From Candidatus Villigracilis proximus (GTDB lineage: Bacteria > Chloroflexota > Anaerolineae > Anaerolineales > Villigracilaceae), in contig JADKBB010000032.1 in NCBI GenBank assembly GCA_016715195.1, forward strand, positions 1-64,000: DNA of 64,000 nucleotides, in the 5' to 3' direction. Below the pieces are notes generated by a model. The model saw nothing but the letters and a program-made list of their open reading frames with translations, searched no databases and had not been told where the DNA came from. The position numbers were made by a program, and so were the translations under genes. Shown here piece after piece: positions 33,943 through 43,881 of this stretch (position 1 is the first letter of the stretch; each line of letters starts with the position of its first letter).

Positions 33943-34620
33943 TTATTCAAGCCATTGCGCAAATATTTCTTTATCTGCAATTTGAATTTTTCTATCTTCC
34001 ATTTTGATCGCACCGCTGCGTTCCATTTCCTTTAAAGAACGCGCCACTACTTCCCTTACTGTGCCCAAGCGCGCTGCAAGCTGTTCCTGAGTCCAGGGAG
34101 AGGTGGATTTTTCCTCAGACATTTCCGCGATCAGACGCGCCAGGCGATGTGTCACTTGATAGAACGCCATCTCGCTAACCTTGTGAACCATACCGCGCAG
34201 CATCCTGCCAAAATTCCCCAATACTTTTTGTGCAAATATAGGATGTGTCATAACAAGCGTATGTAATTTTTCGCTATTGATCACCCACGCCTGACAAATC
34301 TCCAAAGCCTCTACATTGACGGGATTCGCTCCCCCATCAAAAGCGGGGACTTCGGCAAAAGTATCCCCTTCCTGCAAAATGCGTACGATGTATTGCCGTC
34401 CCTGCGGCGAGACGCGAAATATCTTGGCACTGCCTGACTCCAGAATATATAAACCATCACACAGATCGCCCTCCCAAAGAAGCACAGTGCCGCGTGGATA
34501 TTCCCGAAGAGACATAAACTCTGTGATTTCCACCAACATCGTCTGAGGTAGATCATCAAAATATTCGTTACCGAGCAATACTTTGATCTTTTCCTTCGTG
34601 CCTGTTTCAATTAATTTCAT
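33943..34620 (-). CDS. Crp/Fnr-family transcription regulator
   Basis: The protein has 225 residues. An N-terminal cyclic-nucleotide-binding-like barrel (about 25-140) is followed by a dimerisation helix and a C-terminal winged helix-turn-helix (WTQEQLAARLGTVREVVARSLKEM). The recognition helix has the R-E-x3-R pattern of proteins that read GTGA half-sites. There is no FNR-type N-terminal cysteine cluster; only two isolated cysteines occur. The Arg and Ser that would bind cAMP are not evident, so the effector is unknown. It is a good candidate for the factor that binds the GTGACAAAWGTWAC boxes upstream. It follows the phosphoribosyltransferase gene by 9 bases. Confidence 0.93.
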   Translation of the reverse strand: MKLIETGTKEKIKVLLGNEYFDDLPQTMLVEITEFMSLREYPRGTVLLWEGDLCDGLYILESGSAKIFRVSPQGRQYIVRILQEGDTFAEVPAFDGGANPVNVEALEICQAWVINSEKLHTLVMTHPIFAQKVLGNFGRMLRGMVHKVSEMAFYQVTHRLARLIAEMSEEKSTSPWTQEQLAARLGTVREVVARSLKEMERSGAIKMEDRKIQIADKEIFAQWLE

Positions 34621-34629
34621 GGAAAATTT

Positions 34630-35139
34630 CTATAACTCACCCGCCAGTACCTGATCTGTACCGCGATTGATCTCCCATGGGTAGACAATGCGGGCATCGG
34701 TCACCGCCGCGTAATAATCAGGGCGCACACTTCCAAACAAATTACGATATGGATTGAAATGTAAAACACAGGTTTCAGAGAATCCGCCGGCAGCGGAGAC
34801 ACGGTTCTTCACAGCAGTGATCGTCCGCCCGGAACCCCAAACATCGTCCACGATCAGGGTTGGACGTCCGCGCAATTTATCTTCAGCAGGGAATTGAATA
34901 AACTCAGGCCAGACCATTAGATTGGATTTTTCCGTTTTGGATTGCGCGGGGAAGTCTACGGCAGCGGTCAGAATATGCGTAATATCCATGGCTTCAGCCA
35001 ACATTCCGCCCGGAATAATACCGCCGCGTGTGATTAACACCATCGCGGTGAATTCACGGCGGAACTGGGGCAGAAGATAATCAATTAACTTATCCACTTC
35101 TTGCCAGGTGATCATTTCACGGCGAGGTTCAGGTTGCAT
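34630..35139 (-). CDS. Phosphoribosyltransferase family protein
   Basis: The protein has about 169 residues from the ATG at 35139. The PRPP-binding motif is TLIVDDVWGSGRTI, preceded by the LITRGGIIPGG loop that orients pyrophosphate. The group includes hypoxanthine and xanthine phosphoribosyltransferases and small signalling-type PRTases; the base specificity is unclear. Earlier in-frame ATGs (35157, 35175) would start in a CTTTCGTCTTTC-type repeat and encode a low-complexity lead. It is probably co-transcribed with the downstream Crp/Fnr gene. Confidence 0.88.
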   Translation of the reverse strand: MQPEPRREMITWQEVDKLIDYLLPQFRREFTAMVLITRGGIIPGGMLAEAMDITHILTAAVDFPAQSKTEKSNLMVWPEFIQFPAEDKLRGRPTLIVDDVWGSGRTITAVKNRVSAAGGFSETCVLHFNPYRNLFGSVRPDYYAAVTDARIVYPWEINRGTDQVLAGEL

Positions 35140-35200
35140 ATTTATATACTCTTTCATCTTTCGTCTTTCTTCCATTAAAAAGAAGAAAGACGAAAGAAAT
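35140..35200. repeat. CTTTCGTCTTTC tandem/inverted repeat
   Basis: Units ctttcat, ctttcgt and ctttctt repeat and their complement (aagaagaaagacgaaag) follows, which gives an imperfect hairpin between the membrane protein and phosphoribosyltransferase genes. Confidence 0.6.
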
Positions 35201-35204
35201 TAAA

Positions 35205-36101
35205 TTACGCCAATACCGCCGCCAAAGGAGCAGGAGCCATCACCGGCACGGAACTTCCCTCAGCCTTGGCTGTTTCCACGTCGCGCGCCCAGATATACAG
35301 GCAGGTGTGATACGCGGTGCTGGTGTAGGAGCTGAACAAACTTGCGACCATCACAAAGGTGAAGAAGATCAATGCGCCAGTGGCAATTCCCACAATTGAA
35401 ATGACAGTATTTCCATTGGAGATGAACGCTAAACCGCCGCCAATCGCAAAGGCGATCACAAGTCCGATCACACCAAATACAAAGCCGATCAGCCCGGTCA
35501 CCCAGCGTACACCAACGGTGCTGATACCGATCAACAACAGATTTTCCTTGGTGATCTTTACGATACGGGCCAGTCCATCCTTAAGATTAAGATCATCAAT
35601 CACCATAGCCGGCAAAACCAGCAGAGCGGCTTCGGTCCATAAGGCTTCAACCACACGCATGGCAGAACGCAAGATGCTTGCCAACACATTATTTTTTCTA
35701 TTCCCCTGCGTCATGTTACGCAGCACACCCACCAAAGTGGAAACTGCCGCCAGCGTAAGAATATCAAAAAAGTCACGGCGCACGATATCCCAGGCTTCAC
35801 TCATACGGCCATCGCCCTTGGTCAGATACCCATAAATAAGGTGGATGGTCATCGCAGAAAACACATAGGTCACCACAAATTGAACGAACATTAGAATGGC
35901 GCTCAAAATTCCCATAATAATGTTTCCAATCTGGCTGCCGCCAAATGCAAAAGCAACAATAAGAATAGGAATAATTCCGATCACTGAAATGATCATCCCA
36001 ACGATCAGTGCATAGATCGATGGCTTAAGCAGATCCTTATCCTTAAAAGCCATACTCCATGCCTGTTTTAGAAAGGCCCAACCACGTGAAAAACTCTGCA
36101 T
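35205..36101 (-). CDS. Multi-pass membrane protein, DUF6159-like
   Basis: The protein has 298 residues. The N-terminus SRGWAFLKQAWSMAFKDKDLLKPSIYAL is the characteristic beginning of DUF6159-like proteins. Six or so hydrophobic segments follow, including two Gly-rich pairs near 205-235 and 240-265. The C-terminus ends in an Ala/Pro-rich tail. The function is unknown. It is a single gene on this strand with a short repeat between it and the phosphoribosyltransferase gene. Confidence 0.75.
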   Translation of the reverse strand: MQSFSRGWAFLKQAWSMAFKDKDLLKPSIYALIVGMIISVIGIIPILIVAFAFGGSQIGNIIMGILSAILMFVQFVVTYVFSAMTIHLIYGYLTKGDGRMSEAWDIVRRDFFDILTLAAVSTLVGVLRNMTQGNRKNNVLASILRSAMRVVEALWTEAALLVLPAMVIDDLNLKDGLARIVKITKENLLLIGISTVGVRWVTGLIGFVFGVIGLVIAFAIGGGLAFISNGNTVISIVGIATGALIFFTFVMVASLFSSYTSTAYHTCLYIWARDVETAKAEGSSVPVMAPAPLAAVLA

Positions 36102-36387
36102 AACATACGCTCCTCTTTATAATGATGAGTTGATTATAGCAAAAATAAAGAAAGATGAAAGAGCAAAGAGAAAGCCATAGAATGCATTATGGATCAGGTC
36201 TCCCCGCTTGAAATCATGACGATGTCCAATCTTTTGAGACATTTCTGCCCATATTTTTGTTTGAAAAGTTATCTCTGACATTTCGACCTCATTGGAGTGT
36301 ATAATTTTGCTGCTTAACTTCAATATCAAAATGCTAAAACTTGGCGGCACAAAAAGAATCGCCAATTAAATATCCTAAAAAATCTCT

Positions 36388-36993
36388 GTGGTTAAACCTC
36401 TTATCTCCCCTCTCCCCGTTTCATTCTACAATCGCCCCACGTTGACCGTAGCTCGTGAATTACTCGGGGCGCGGTTGGTGCGGATTCAGGATGGTGTGAA
36501 ACTGGTCGGCTTGATCTCTGAGACCGAGGCATATTTTGGTTTTGACGATCTCGCCAGTCACGCAAAGGCTGGGCGGACAATTCGCACGGACCCGATGTTT
36601 GGTGCGCCGGGACGTGCGTATGTGTATTTCACGTATGGCAATCATTGGATGTTAAACGCTGTCACAGAACAGGAGGGATTTCCAGCGGCGGTTTTGATCC
36701 GCGCGATTCAGCCAATTGAGGGAATTGAGGTTATGATGGAGAGGCGCGGCGGGCGCGATACGCTCGGCCCCGGAAAACTGACGCAGGCGCTGGGAATCAC
36801 CAAAAGCGAGAATTATGCCGATTTGACAGAGGCAGGCTCCAGCTTAAGAATCGAAGCGGGGATTTTCATCCCCCAAAAAAGCGTGACGATTGGCCCCCGT
36901 GTGGGTTTAAATAAAACACCAGAGCCTTGGTTATCCAAGCCCTGGCGTTTTTTAGTCAAAGAACAGATATTTATGAGTCGAGGAGAAAAGTAA
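36388..36993 (+). CDS. 3-methyladenine DNA glycosylase (alkyladenine glycosylase family)
   Basis: This 201-residue protein removes alkylated purines from DNA in base-excision repair. Motifs of the AAG/MPG family are present: VARELLGARLVR at the start, the catalytic glutamate in ISETEAYFG, DLASHAKAGRT, the strand YVYFTYGNHWMLNAVT and GPGKLTQALGI. The start is taken as the GTG at 36388, for lack of an ATG near the conserved N-terminus. A TATAAT box is at 36300-36305. The fabI ATG follows the stop by one base, so both may be co-transcribed. Confidence 0.94.
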   Translation: MVKPLISPLPVSFYNRPTLTVARELLGARLVRIQDGVKLVGLISETEAYFGFDDLASHAKAGRTIRTDPMFGAPGRAYVYFTYGNHWMLNAVTEQEGFPAAVLIRAIQPIEGIEVMMERRGGRDTLGPGKLTQALGITKSENYADLTEAGSSLRIEAGIFIPQKSVTIGPRVGLNKTPEPWLSKPWRFLVKEQIFMSRGEK

Positions 36994-36994
36994 C

Positions 36995-37792
36995 ATGGGA
37001 TTGTTGGAAGGTAAGAACGCACTTATTTTTGGTCTTGCAAATGATAAATCGATCGCGTGGGGAATTACGCAGGCATTCAAGCGCGAAGGCGCGAATATTG
37101 GAATCAGCTATGCGGGTGAAGTTTTGGAGCGCCGTGTAAAACCGCTCGCCGAGCAGGTGGAATGCAAATGGGTCGAAGAATGTGATGTGACCAGCGATGA
37201 GGCGATTGCCGCAGTCGTTGAAAAAGCCACGAAGCATTTCGGAAAGATTGATATTCTGGTTCATTCAGTTGCATTTGCGGGGCGCGACGAATTGAGCCGT
37301 CCGTTTCACGAAACCAGCCGCGAAGGTTTTAAGAATGCATTGGAGATCAGCGCATTCTCACTCGTGGCATTGACTCACGCATTTCTGCCGATCATGAATC
37401 CGGGCGCATCTGTTATGTGCCTTACTTATTTTGGTTCGGTAAAAGTTGTGCCCTTCTATAATGTAATGGGCGTGGCGAAAGCCGCGTTGGAAGCATCCAC
37501 TCGTTATCTGGCGTATGATCTTGGTCCGCAAAAGATTCGTGTCAACGCAATCTCAGCGGGACCCATCCGCACATTGGCGGCGGCGGGCGTGGGCGGCTTC
37601 CGCGATATGTATAAGCACTTCGCAGATATTGCCCCCATGCGCGAAAATGTGACCATCGAAGATGTGGGCAACTCGGCTGTCTTCCTCGCTTCTGACATGT
37701 CCACGCATATCACGGGCGAAGTTCTATATGTAGACTCGGGCTTCAACACGATTGGGGTTCAGATCAGTGAGAAAGATGTGAAGGGCGAGTAA
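36995..37792 (+). CDS. fabI: Enoyl-ACP reductase, FabI type
   Basis: The protein has 265 residues. It is a short-chain dehydrogenase-like NADH enzyme that reduces enoyl-ACP in the last step of each fatty acid elongation cycle. The FabI-type nucleotide motif is GLANDKSIAWGI, the catalytic pair sits in LTYFGSVKVVPFYNVMGVAK (Tyr-x6-Lys), and the SAGPIRTLAA substrate loop is intact. GAGGAG lies 12 bases before the ATG. A terminator follows. Confidence 0.96.
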   Translation: MGLLEGKNALIFGLANDKSIAWGITQAFKREGANIGISYAGEVLERRVKPLAEQVECKWVEECDVTSDEAIAAVVEKATKHFGKIDILVHSVAFAGRDELSRPFHETSREGFKNALEISAFSLVALTHAFLPIMNPGASVMCLTYFGSVKVVPFYNVMGVAKAALEASTRYLAYDLGPQKIRVNAISAGPIRTLAAAGVGGFRDMYKHFADIAPMRENVTIEDVGNSAVFLASDMSTHITGEVLYVDSGFNTIGVQISEKDVKGE

Positions 37793-37828
37793 AGAGCAGA
37801 ATTAGGAATCAGTAATTAGGAATTCAGG

Positions 37829-37867
37829 AGGGCGGCGCATTTAGGCGCAATACTCGCCCTTTTTGTT
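37829..37867 (+). terminator. Terminator of fabI
   Basis: AGGGCG pairs with CGCCCT across a loop that itself contains GCGC pairs; a run of five T follows. Confidence 0.75.
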
Positions 37868-37890
37868 TTCTACGGTAAAATTGCCTTCAT

Positions 37891-38415
37891 ATGTTTAAAC
37901 GTAACACCACCCCCACTGAAACCCCACAACCTGTACAAGCCGTCGAACGCATTACTTCTGTACTTGGCTCAGGCGTGATCTGGCACGGCTCCATCAACGG
38001 CTCAGGCGGCGTCCGCATTGAAGGCGCGTTCGAAGGTGACATCGCCATGCGCGGTATGCTCGTCGTTGGCGAAACGGGGCGCGTCACCTGCCAAAACGTG
38101 CGCGCCAACACCGTCATCGTGGCGGGCGCGGTGCGCGGCAACATCACCACCCAAAAACTCGAAATCCGCGCCTCTGGCCGTGTTTGGGGAGACGTAGTCA
38201 CAACCGCATTCGTGACCGAAGAAGGCGCCTTTCTGCGCGGCCAAATTCGGATGGAAGAAACGGTCGAGCTGGACCTGGAACCTGCTCCTGAATCCACACC
38301 TTCAGAGGCCGCCCAGGCAGAGTCCATCGCCGCCACGCCGATCGTTGTCCCAGAACCCATGCCGGCCATCGACTCAACGCAGAAGATCATGCGAAAGAAG
38401 AAAAGCGAAGCATAA
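37891..38415 (+). CDS. Bactofilin-family polymer-forming protein
   Basis: The protein has 174 residues. Residues 25-125 form the right-handed beta-helix repeats of bactofilins (IWHGSINGSGGVRIEGAFEG, then GNITTQKLEIRASGRVWGDV). The ends are disordered, with a Pro/Glu-rich C-terminus ending in a basic tail. Bactofilins polymerise without nucleotide and organise cell-wall and polar structures. TAAAAT lies 9 bases upstream of the ATG and there is no ribosome site, so the message may be leaderless. Confidence 0.92.
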   Translation: MFKRNTTPTETPQPVQAVERITSVLGSGVIWHGSINGSGGVRIEGAFEGDIAMRGMLVVGETGRVTCQNVRANTVIVAGAVRGNITTQKLEIRASGRVWGDVVTTAFVTEEGAFLRGQIRMEETVELDLEPAPESTPSEAAQAESIAATPIVVPEPMPAIDSTQKIMRKKKSEA

Positions 38416-38490
38416 GGGCGACCTTTGCAACAGGTCGTCCTTAAGCGAAACGGAAGACCGGATAGGGAAAGGCCTATCCTATAAAATAAT

Positions 38491-39694
38491 ATGAAATATC
38501 AAAACCTCCACATCCAAACTCAACGTGAATTCCCAAACAACGCGCGGACTCAAGGCTTCGGCTGGCTGGTCCGCGCGGGGTATTTGACTCGTGAAAATGA
38601 AATTCTGCCGCTCGGCAAACAACTCATTGAGCGATTACAAAACTTATCAACTGACCCGTCTTTCCTCTTTCATCTTTCATTACCTTTATTTCACAACGAA
38701 CACGAAACCTACTTTCCACTTTCCACTGGCCCTACAGAAATCATCCACTGTGAATCCTGTAAATATACCGAACGCCTCGAACTGGCCCAATTCAAGAAAA
38801 ACACCTTTCCCGCAGGAAGAACAGCTACCCATTGAAAAAGTATTAACGCCCGATTGCAACACGATTGAGTCTCTCGCAAACTTTCTAAACATTCCCAAAG
38901 AGAAAACCGCAAAGGCTTTAATGTTTACCCGCATATCAGACAATCAATTTATCTTCGTCGTTGTGCGCGGAGACATGACTCTGAGCGAAGCAAAACTCAA
39001 GCACGCAGCTGGCGAAGTCCGCATGGCAACAGCGGATGAAATCACAAATGCCGGCGCCGCCGCAGGATACGCATCACCTATCGGTTTGAACGCGGAACGT
39101 GCGCTCATTGTTGTGGATGATCTCGTCACACAATCACCTAATCTGGCAGCAGGCGCAAATGAGACAGGCTATCACCTGCTCAACACCAACAGCGGACGTG
39201 ACTATACCCCCGCAATCGTTGCGAATTTAATCCAGGCAAAAGCGGGCGATGAATGTGCCAACTGCGGCAATCCACTTTCTGCTTTCTCTGCACTTGTATT
39301 GGCTACACGCTTCGAATTTAATTACGAAAATATTCTGCTCGCCCTCGCCGAGACTCATCACGACGACAAGGGATTAACCTTCCCCAAATCCGCTGCGCCA
39401 TTTGATGTATATCTCATGCATCTCACCTGCAAACAATTGGATACCCGCGCAAAAGCCAAAGAACTTTATAACGACCTGCAAAACTCAGGATTCACCGTCC
39501 TGTTCGATGACCGTGATGAACGCGCCGGTGTCAAATTCAACGACGCAGATCTGATTGGCTGCCCCGTCCGCATTACGGTTGGGGAAAAAGCGCTTCAAAA
39601 TGGAATGGTAGAATTGAAACCGCGCAAGGAAAAAGATAATCAATCTGTTCTGCTCGAAGATTTGATTTCGCATTTGAAGAAAATTCTCGAATAA
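38491..39694 (+). pseudogene. ProRS-like protein without class II aminoacylation motifs, one frame break
   Basis: The N-terminus (LHIQTQREFPNNARTQGFGWLVRAGYLTRE) matches the start of bacterial prolyl-tRNA synthetase, but after LPLGKQLIERL the sequence jumps to TGPTEIIHCESCKY, which skips motifs 1 and 2. A complete YbaK/INS-type editing domain follows (TIESLANFLNIPKEKTAKAL, ANETGYHLLNTN). Motif 3 is also missing: CANCGNPLSAF continues straight to ETHHDDKGLTFP and the C-terminal anticodon-binding domain (PFDVYLMHL to the end). The frame changes by one extra base near 38809 (TTT CCC GCA). Either a trans-editing relative of ProRS or a decayed copy. Confidence 0.75.
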
Positions 39695-39755
39695 CTGTGC
39701 AAAAACTCTCCCCACCTCGGCCCGGACGCTTTATAAAATACAGAAACCCTATAAA

Positions 39756-40920
39756 ATGACCCAACCTAAAGTTCCCATGTCTTCCCCTGATCTGAATGAC
39801 GCAGACCGTCAGGCTGTGATCAATGTCATCAACACGCCCATCTTAAGCATGGGCAAATACACCACTGATTTCGAGAAAACCTTCTGCGACCTGACCTGGC
39901 GCAAAGCACGCCATCTCTGTCAACTCTGGCACGGCGGGACTGCACTTGTGCGTCCGCGCGGCGGGGATCGGTCCCGGGGATCTGGTCATCACCACGCCGT
40001 TTTCGTTTGTAGCTTCATCGAATGCGTTGCTATTCGAAGGCGCGATTCCGGTCTTTGTAGATATTGACCCGAAGACCGGAAACATCGATCCCGAGTTAGT
40101 AGCCGATGCAGCGAAGAATATTGAAAAATATTTACCTCGTAAATCGAAAATCGAAAATCGAAAATTAAAAGCCATCTTACCCGTGGACGTGTTTGGTCAA
40201 CCGGCGGATATGGATGCGATCAATGCGGTTGCAAAAGAGCATGGACTGGCCGTCATCGAAGATTCATGTGAAGCATTAGGTGCAACTTATAAAGGCAAGC
40301 AAGCCGGCACCCTCGGTGACTTTGGTGTATTTGCGTTTTATCCCAACAAACAAATTACAACTGGCGAAGGCGGAGTCATCATCACCAATGACGATAAAGC
40401 CGCGCACTTCATGCGTGCCTTGCGCAATCAGGGACGCGCTCCCGGCGATACCTGGCTGCAACACACCCATCTCGGCTACAACTACCGCATTGACGAAATG
40501 TCTGCGGCGATGGGGGCTTCGCAAATGTCGAGGCTGGATGAAATCCTCTCGAAACGGGAGCAGGTTGCGGCGTGGTATGAAGCGAGACTATCTGACGTTG
40601 CGGGAGTCGAAATCCCATTCATTGAATCCTTCACGACGCGCACATCCTGGTTCGTTTATGTCATCCGCTTTGATAAAAAGATCAACCGCGATGAAATGGC
40701 TAAGAAACTCGAAGCGCGCGGCATTCCTGTGCGCCCGTACTTTTTGCCGATCCACTTGCAGCCATACATGGTTGAAAAATTTGGCGGACGCGAAGGCGAT
40801 TTCCCCGTGACCGAAGACCTCGGCAAACGCGGACTCGCGATTCCTTTCAGCGGCGTGATGACCGAAGAACAGGTCGATCTGGTCTGCAACATCATTCGCG
40901 AAGAAGTGATGAAAAGCTAA
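39756..40920 (+). pseudogene. DegT/DnrJ/EryC1-family sugar aminotransferase, frame broken near 39895
   Basis: The start (VPMSSPDLNDADRQAVINVI, then GKYTTDFEKTFCDLT) and the long rest (GAKHAISVNSGTAGLHL from about 39898, then GDLVITTPFSFVASSNALLF) are one PLP-dependent aminotransferase of about 387 residues. They are separated by one extra base in GACCTGACCTGGC. The PLP lysine is in FAFYPNKQITTGEGG. These enzymes aminate nucleotide-linked keto sugars. Residues near KSKIENRKLK are encoded by a TCGAAAATCGAAAAT repeat. A genuine pseudogene or an assembly indel; with one base removed it is intact. Confidence 0.85.
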
Positions 40921-40961
40921 ATGCAATTCATCCTTCATCCTTCATCTTTCATCCTTTCCGC

Positions 40962-41871
40962 ATGAACGTCGGACACTTTCCCCCACCCAAAAGACGCGGC
41001 TTGATTTTTCACAGCATAATTATTATTGTGCTGACGGTCATTGCCATCATTGGTTTTATTAATCTCACGCGCGTAGATGTTGGCCCCGCGTTTTTGATCT
41101 CGCTTTTGGTTGCGCTGATATCGTTTACGCCGATTCCATTTCTTGTGTATCGCGCATACTCCTTTGTGGCACGCCGATTACCACCTCGACCGCGACAGCC
41201 TCGCCATCAAATGGGGCTTGCGCGTCGAAGATATTCCGCTGAGCGATATTGAATTCATCCGCTCATCTGAAGATCTAACAACGCCGCTCGCATTGCCATC
41301 GCTGCCCATTCCCGGCGGATTGCTCGGTATGCGCCGTCACCCCGATCTTGGCGCAGTGGAGTTTCTTGCATCAGACTCAAAAAAACTTTTACTCGTTGCA
41401 ACTGCAAAACGTGTCTTCGTGATCTCACCTGAAAATCCATCAGGCCTGACTCAATCTTTTGCGCGCGCAACTGAGTTGGGAAGTTTATCGCCCGTTGAAT
41501 CAAAATCTGTTTATCCATCGTTTGTAGTCACACAAGCCTGGGGAAGTGGCGTGGCGCGTTATCTTTGGTTAACCACACTCTTCCTCAACCTGGGTTTGTT
41601 TATTTGGGCCAGCCTCATCATTCCATCCACACCGATCGTGGCGTTGGGTCCGCAATTTGTAGGCAGTGCACTTGAAACCGTTCCATCATCACAGCTTATT
41701 ATTTTTCCCGTCGCCAGTCTTTTGCTTTCGGTGACAGGCTGGATCGCAGGCTTATATTTTTATCGCTGGGAAAAACAACGCGTACTGGCCTTCATCGTTT
41801 GGGGCTCAAGCATGTTGATGAGTTTATTATTTCTGCTCGCAGTGCTGTTCATTATCACAACTCCAGTATAA
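40962..41871 (+). pseudogene. Membrane protein with PH-like domain, frame broken near 41159
   Basis: The N-terminal part has two membrane helices (IIIIVLTVIAIIGFI, FLISLLVALISFTPIPFLVY). After one extra T in TCCTTTGTGG the frame changes to LWHADYHLDRDSLAIKWGLR, the start of a bacterial PH-like domain (IEFIRSSEDL, AVEFLASDSKKLLLVATA). Three membrane helices close the protein. The restored length is about 302 residues. Function unknown; such domains are common in membrane-stress proteins. Confidence 0.7.
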
Positions 41872-41906
41872 AGACGTTAAACGTGTAACGTTTAACGTCT
41901 CAGGTC
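41872..41906. repeat. Inverted repeat GACGTTAAACG / CGTTTAACGTC
   Basis: AGACGTTAAACGTG and ACGTTTAACGTCT are complementary around a short centre, directly before the DUF92 gene. No T run follows. Confidence 0.6.
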
Positions 41907-41910
41907 TCAT

Positions 41911-42702
41911 ATGCAACTACTCCTCGGTTTCTTTCTCGCAATTCTCATCGCATATCTCGCCTATCGCGCACACAGCTTAAACAAAAGCGGAGCCATCGCC
42001 GCCACGGTCACAGGCACGATCATCTTCGGCATTGGCGGTTTGCCGTGGGCAATTTTATTGCTCACATTTTTTATTACCTCCTCCGCATTGAGCCGCGCCT
42101 TCAAAAAACGCAAACAAGGTCTCGACGAAAAATTTTCAAAAGGCCACGAACGTGACGCGGGGCAGGTCTTTGGCAACGGCGGAATCGCCACCGCATTCGC
42201 CGCGCTTCACTTTTTCTTTCCCAACGAACTCTGGCCCTGGCTCGGTTTCGCCGCCGCGTTGGCCGCAGTCAACGCCGACACATGGGCCACCGAACTCGGC
42301 GTGTTAAATCCGCACCCGCCGCGTATGATCACCAACTTAAGAAAAATTGTAGAAAAAGGCACCTCAGGCGGAATCTCATTAACTGGCACCCTCGCATCCC
42401 TGATAGGCTCCGCCTTAATCGCATTTCTCGCATCACTCTTAACGGATAACTGGTCAATCTTCCCCTTGATCACAATCTCCGGGCTGGCTGGTTCGCTCTT
42501 TGACTCACTCCTCGGCGGAACAGTCCAGGCCATGTACTACTGCCCCACCGACAAAAAAGAAACCGAGAAACATCCGCTCCACACCTGCGGCACACAGACC
42601 GTCCACATCCGCGGCTGGAAGTGGCTCGATAACGACTGGGTCAATTTTTCGTGCGGCGCGTTTGGGGTAATCACATCTCTCTTAATCAAAGGACTCTTTT
42701 AA
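41911..42702 (+). CDS. DUF92 family membrane protein
   Basis: The protein has 263 residues with six or seven hydrophobic segments. Family landmarks are SLNKSGAIAATVTGTIIFG near the N-terminus, the KGHERDAGQVFGNGG box, AVNADTWATELG and GTSGGISLTGTLASL. DUF92 is related to the phytol-phosphate and polyprenol kinase group of membrane CDP-transferases; the substrate here is unknown. The next gene's start (42708) follows within 6 bases. Confidence 0.88.
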   Translation: MQLLLGFFLAILIAYLAYRAHSLNKSGAIAATVTGTIIFGIGGLPWAILLLTFFITSSALSRAFKKRKQGLDEKFSKGHERDAGQVFGNGGIATAFAALHFFFPNELWPWLGFAAALAAVNADTWATELGVLNPHPPRMITNLRKIVEKGTSGGISLTGTLASLIGSALIAFLASLLTDNWSIFPLITISGLAGSLFDSLLGGTVQAMYYCPTDKKETEKHPLHTCGTQTVHIRGWKWLDNDWVNFSCGAFGVITSLLIKGLF

Positions 42703-42707
42703 TAATC

Positions 42708-43740
42708 ATGACACCCACCACAAACCCCATCCTCGTCACAGGCGCCAGCGGATTTGTCGCGCTGCACACCATCATTCAACTTTTGCAACAGGGCTACAAA
42801 GTCCGCGCTACATTGCGCACACTCTCACGCGAAGCCGAAGTCCGCGAGACGATCAGCAAACATGTTGATATAAATGACAACCTTGAGATCATCACCACAG
42901 ACCTAATGCAAGACGCTGGCTGGGATGAAGCAATGAAAGATGTCGATTATGTTTTGCATATTGCATCGCCCTTTCCGCTATTTGAACCGCAACACGAAGA
43001 CGAGTTGATCATCCCCGCTGTGCAAGGGACTTTGCGCGTTTTGCGCGCGGCACATAAAGGCAATATCAAACGAGTGGTTCAGATTTCATCTGTCGCTGCT
43101 GTAACAGCAGGTCACAGCGGTGAAAATCGTACATTTAACGAAGATGATTGGTCCAAGGTTGAAAATAATATCGGCGCATATTCAAAGAGCAAAACCCTCG
43201 CCGAACGCGCCGCATGGGAATTTATCAACGGGGCGGAAAACACAAACAAAATGGAGATGGTTTCCATCAATCCGCCCATCATCCTTGGCCCCATCCCAAA
43301 CAAAGACTTCCCCACCTCTGCAGAAGTGGTGCGTACATTTATGCTTGGTCAGGTTCCCGGAGTGGGGCGCATCAAAATGGACGTTGTGGATGTGCGCGAT
43401 GTTGCTTCTGCGATCATCCTTGCGATGAACACACCTGAAGCGGCGGGCAATCGATTCCTTGTCCCTACGGGTATGGTTTGGCTCAAAGATATTGCCGATA
43501 TTCTTTAGCAAGGAATATGGCAAGAGGATTTATAAGATTCCTAGAATTGCATTCCCATCTTTTATGATCAAACTTCTCGCGCTCTTCGATAAAAAGATCG
43601 CGCTTGTCGTCCGCAGTTTGGATTGGGACTATACCCTTTCAAGCGAAAAGGCAAAGCGTATTCTTAAGTGGTCTCCACGTTCAAAAGAGGAAGCTATTCT
43701 CTCGATGGCGAAAAGTTTGATCGAACAAGGGTTTGTATAA
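42708..43740 (+). pseudogene. NAD-dependent epimerase/reductase (extended SDR), frame broken near 43506
   Basis: The Rossmann motif ILVTGASGFVALHTI is at the N-terminus, and the active-site pair is in NIGAYSKSKTLAERAAW (Tyr-x3-Lys). The profile is that of dihydroflavonol-4-reductase-like SDRs. The first frame stops at 43508 after KDIADIL; one surplus T in ATTCTTTAGC hides the natural continuation SKEYGKRIYKIP to 43740. The restored protein has about 343 residues. The substrate is unknown. Confidence 0.82.
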
Positions 43741-43862
43741 AAACTTCTCACCCCGAGCGGAGTGACGAACGCTCTTTGAGGAACGAAGCCGAGGGGCATA
43801 TATTTTTACTTTGACCCGTCCTTCGGCGCAAAAACATGCGGCTCCGCTCAGGATGTAGACAA
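43741..43862. repeat. Intergenic palindromic repeat-like segment
   Basis: ACCCCGAGCGGAGTGACGAACGC and GAACGAAGCCGAGGGG are partly complementary, and GCGGCTCCGCTCAGG follows. It looks like a mobile-repeat remnant, but only one copy is in the window. Confidence 0.35.
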
Positions 43863-43881
43863 TAAATATTTTGGAGCAACT

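Noticed and set aside
33943..34620. Oxygen-sensing FNR with Fe-S cluster
   Set aside because: The N-terminal cysteine cluster required for the [4Fe-4S] sensor is absent.
36117..36365. 82-codon open frame on the minus strand upstream of the glycosylase gene
   Set aside because: No ribosome site, no family features and it overlaps the plus-strand promoter region; base composition is that of an A/T-rich spacer.
43741..43862. Insertion element between epimerase and reductase genes
   Set aside because: Palindromic pieces are present but there is no transposase, no clear ends and no second copy in the window.
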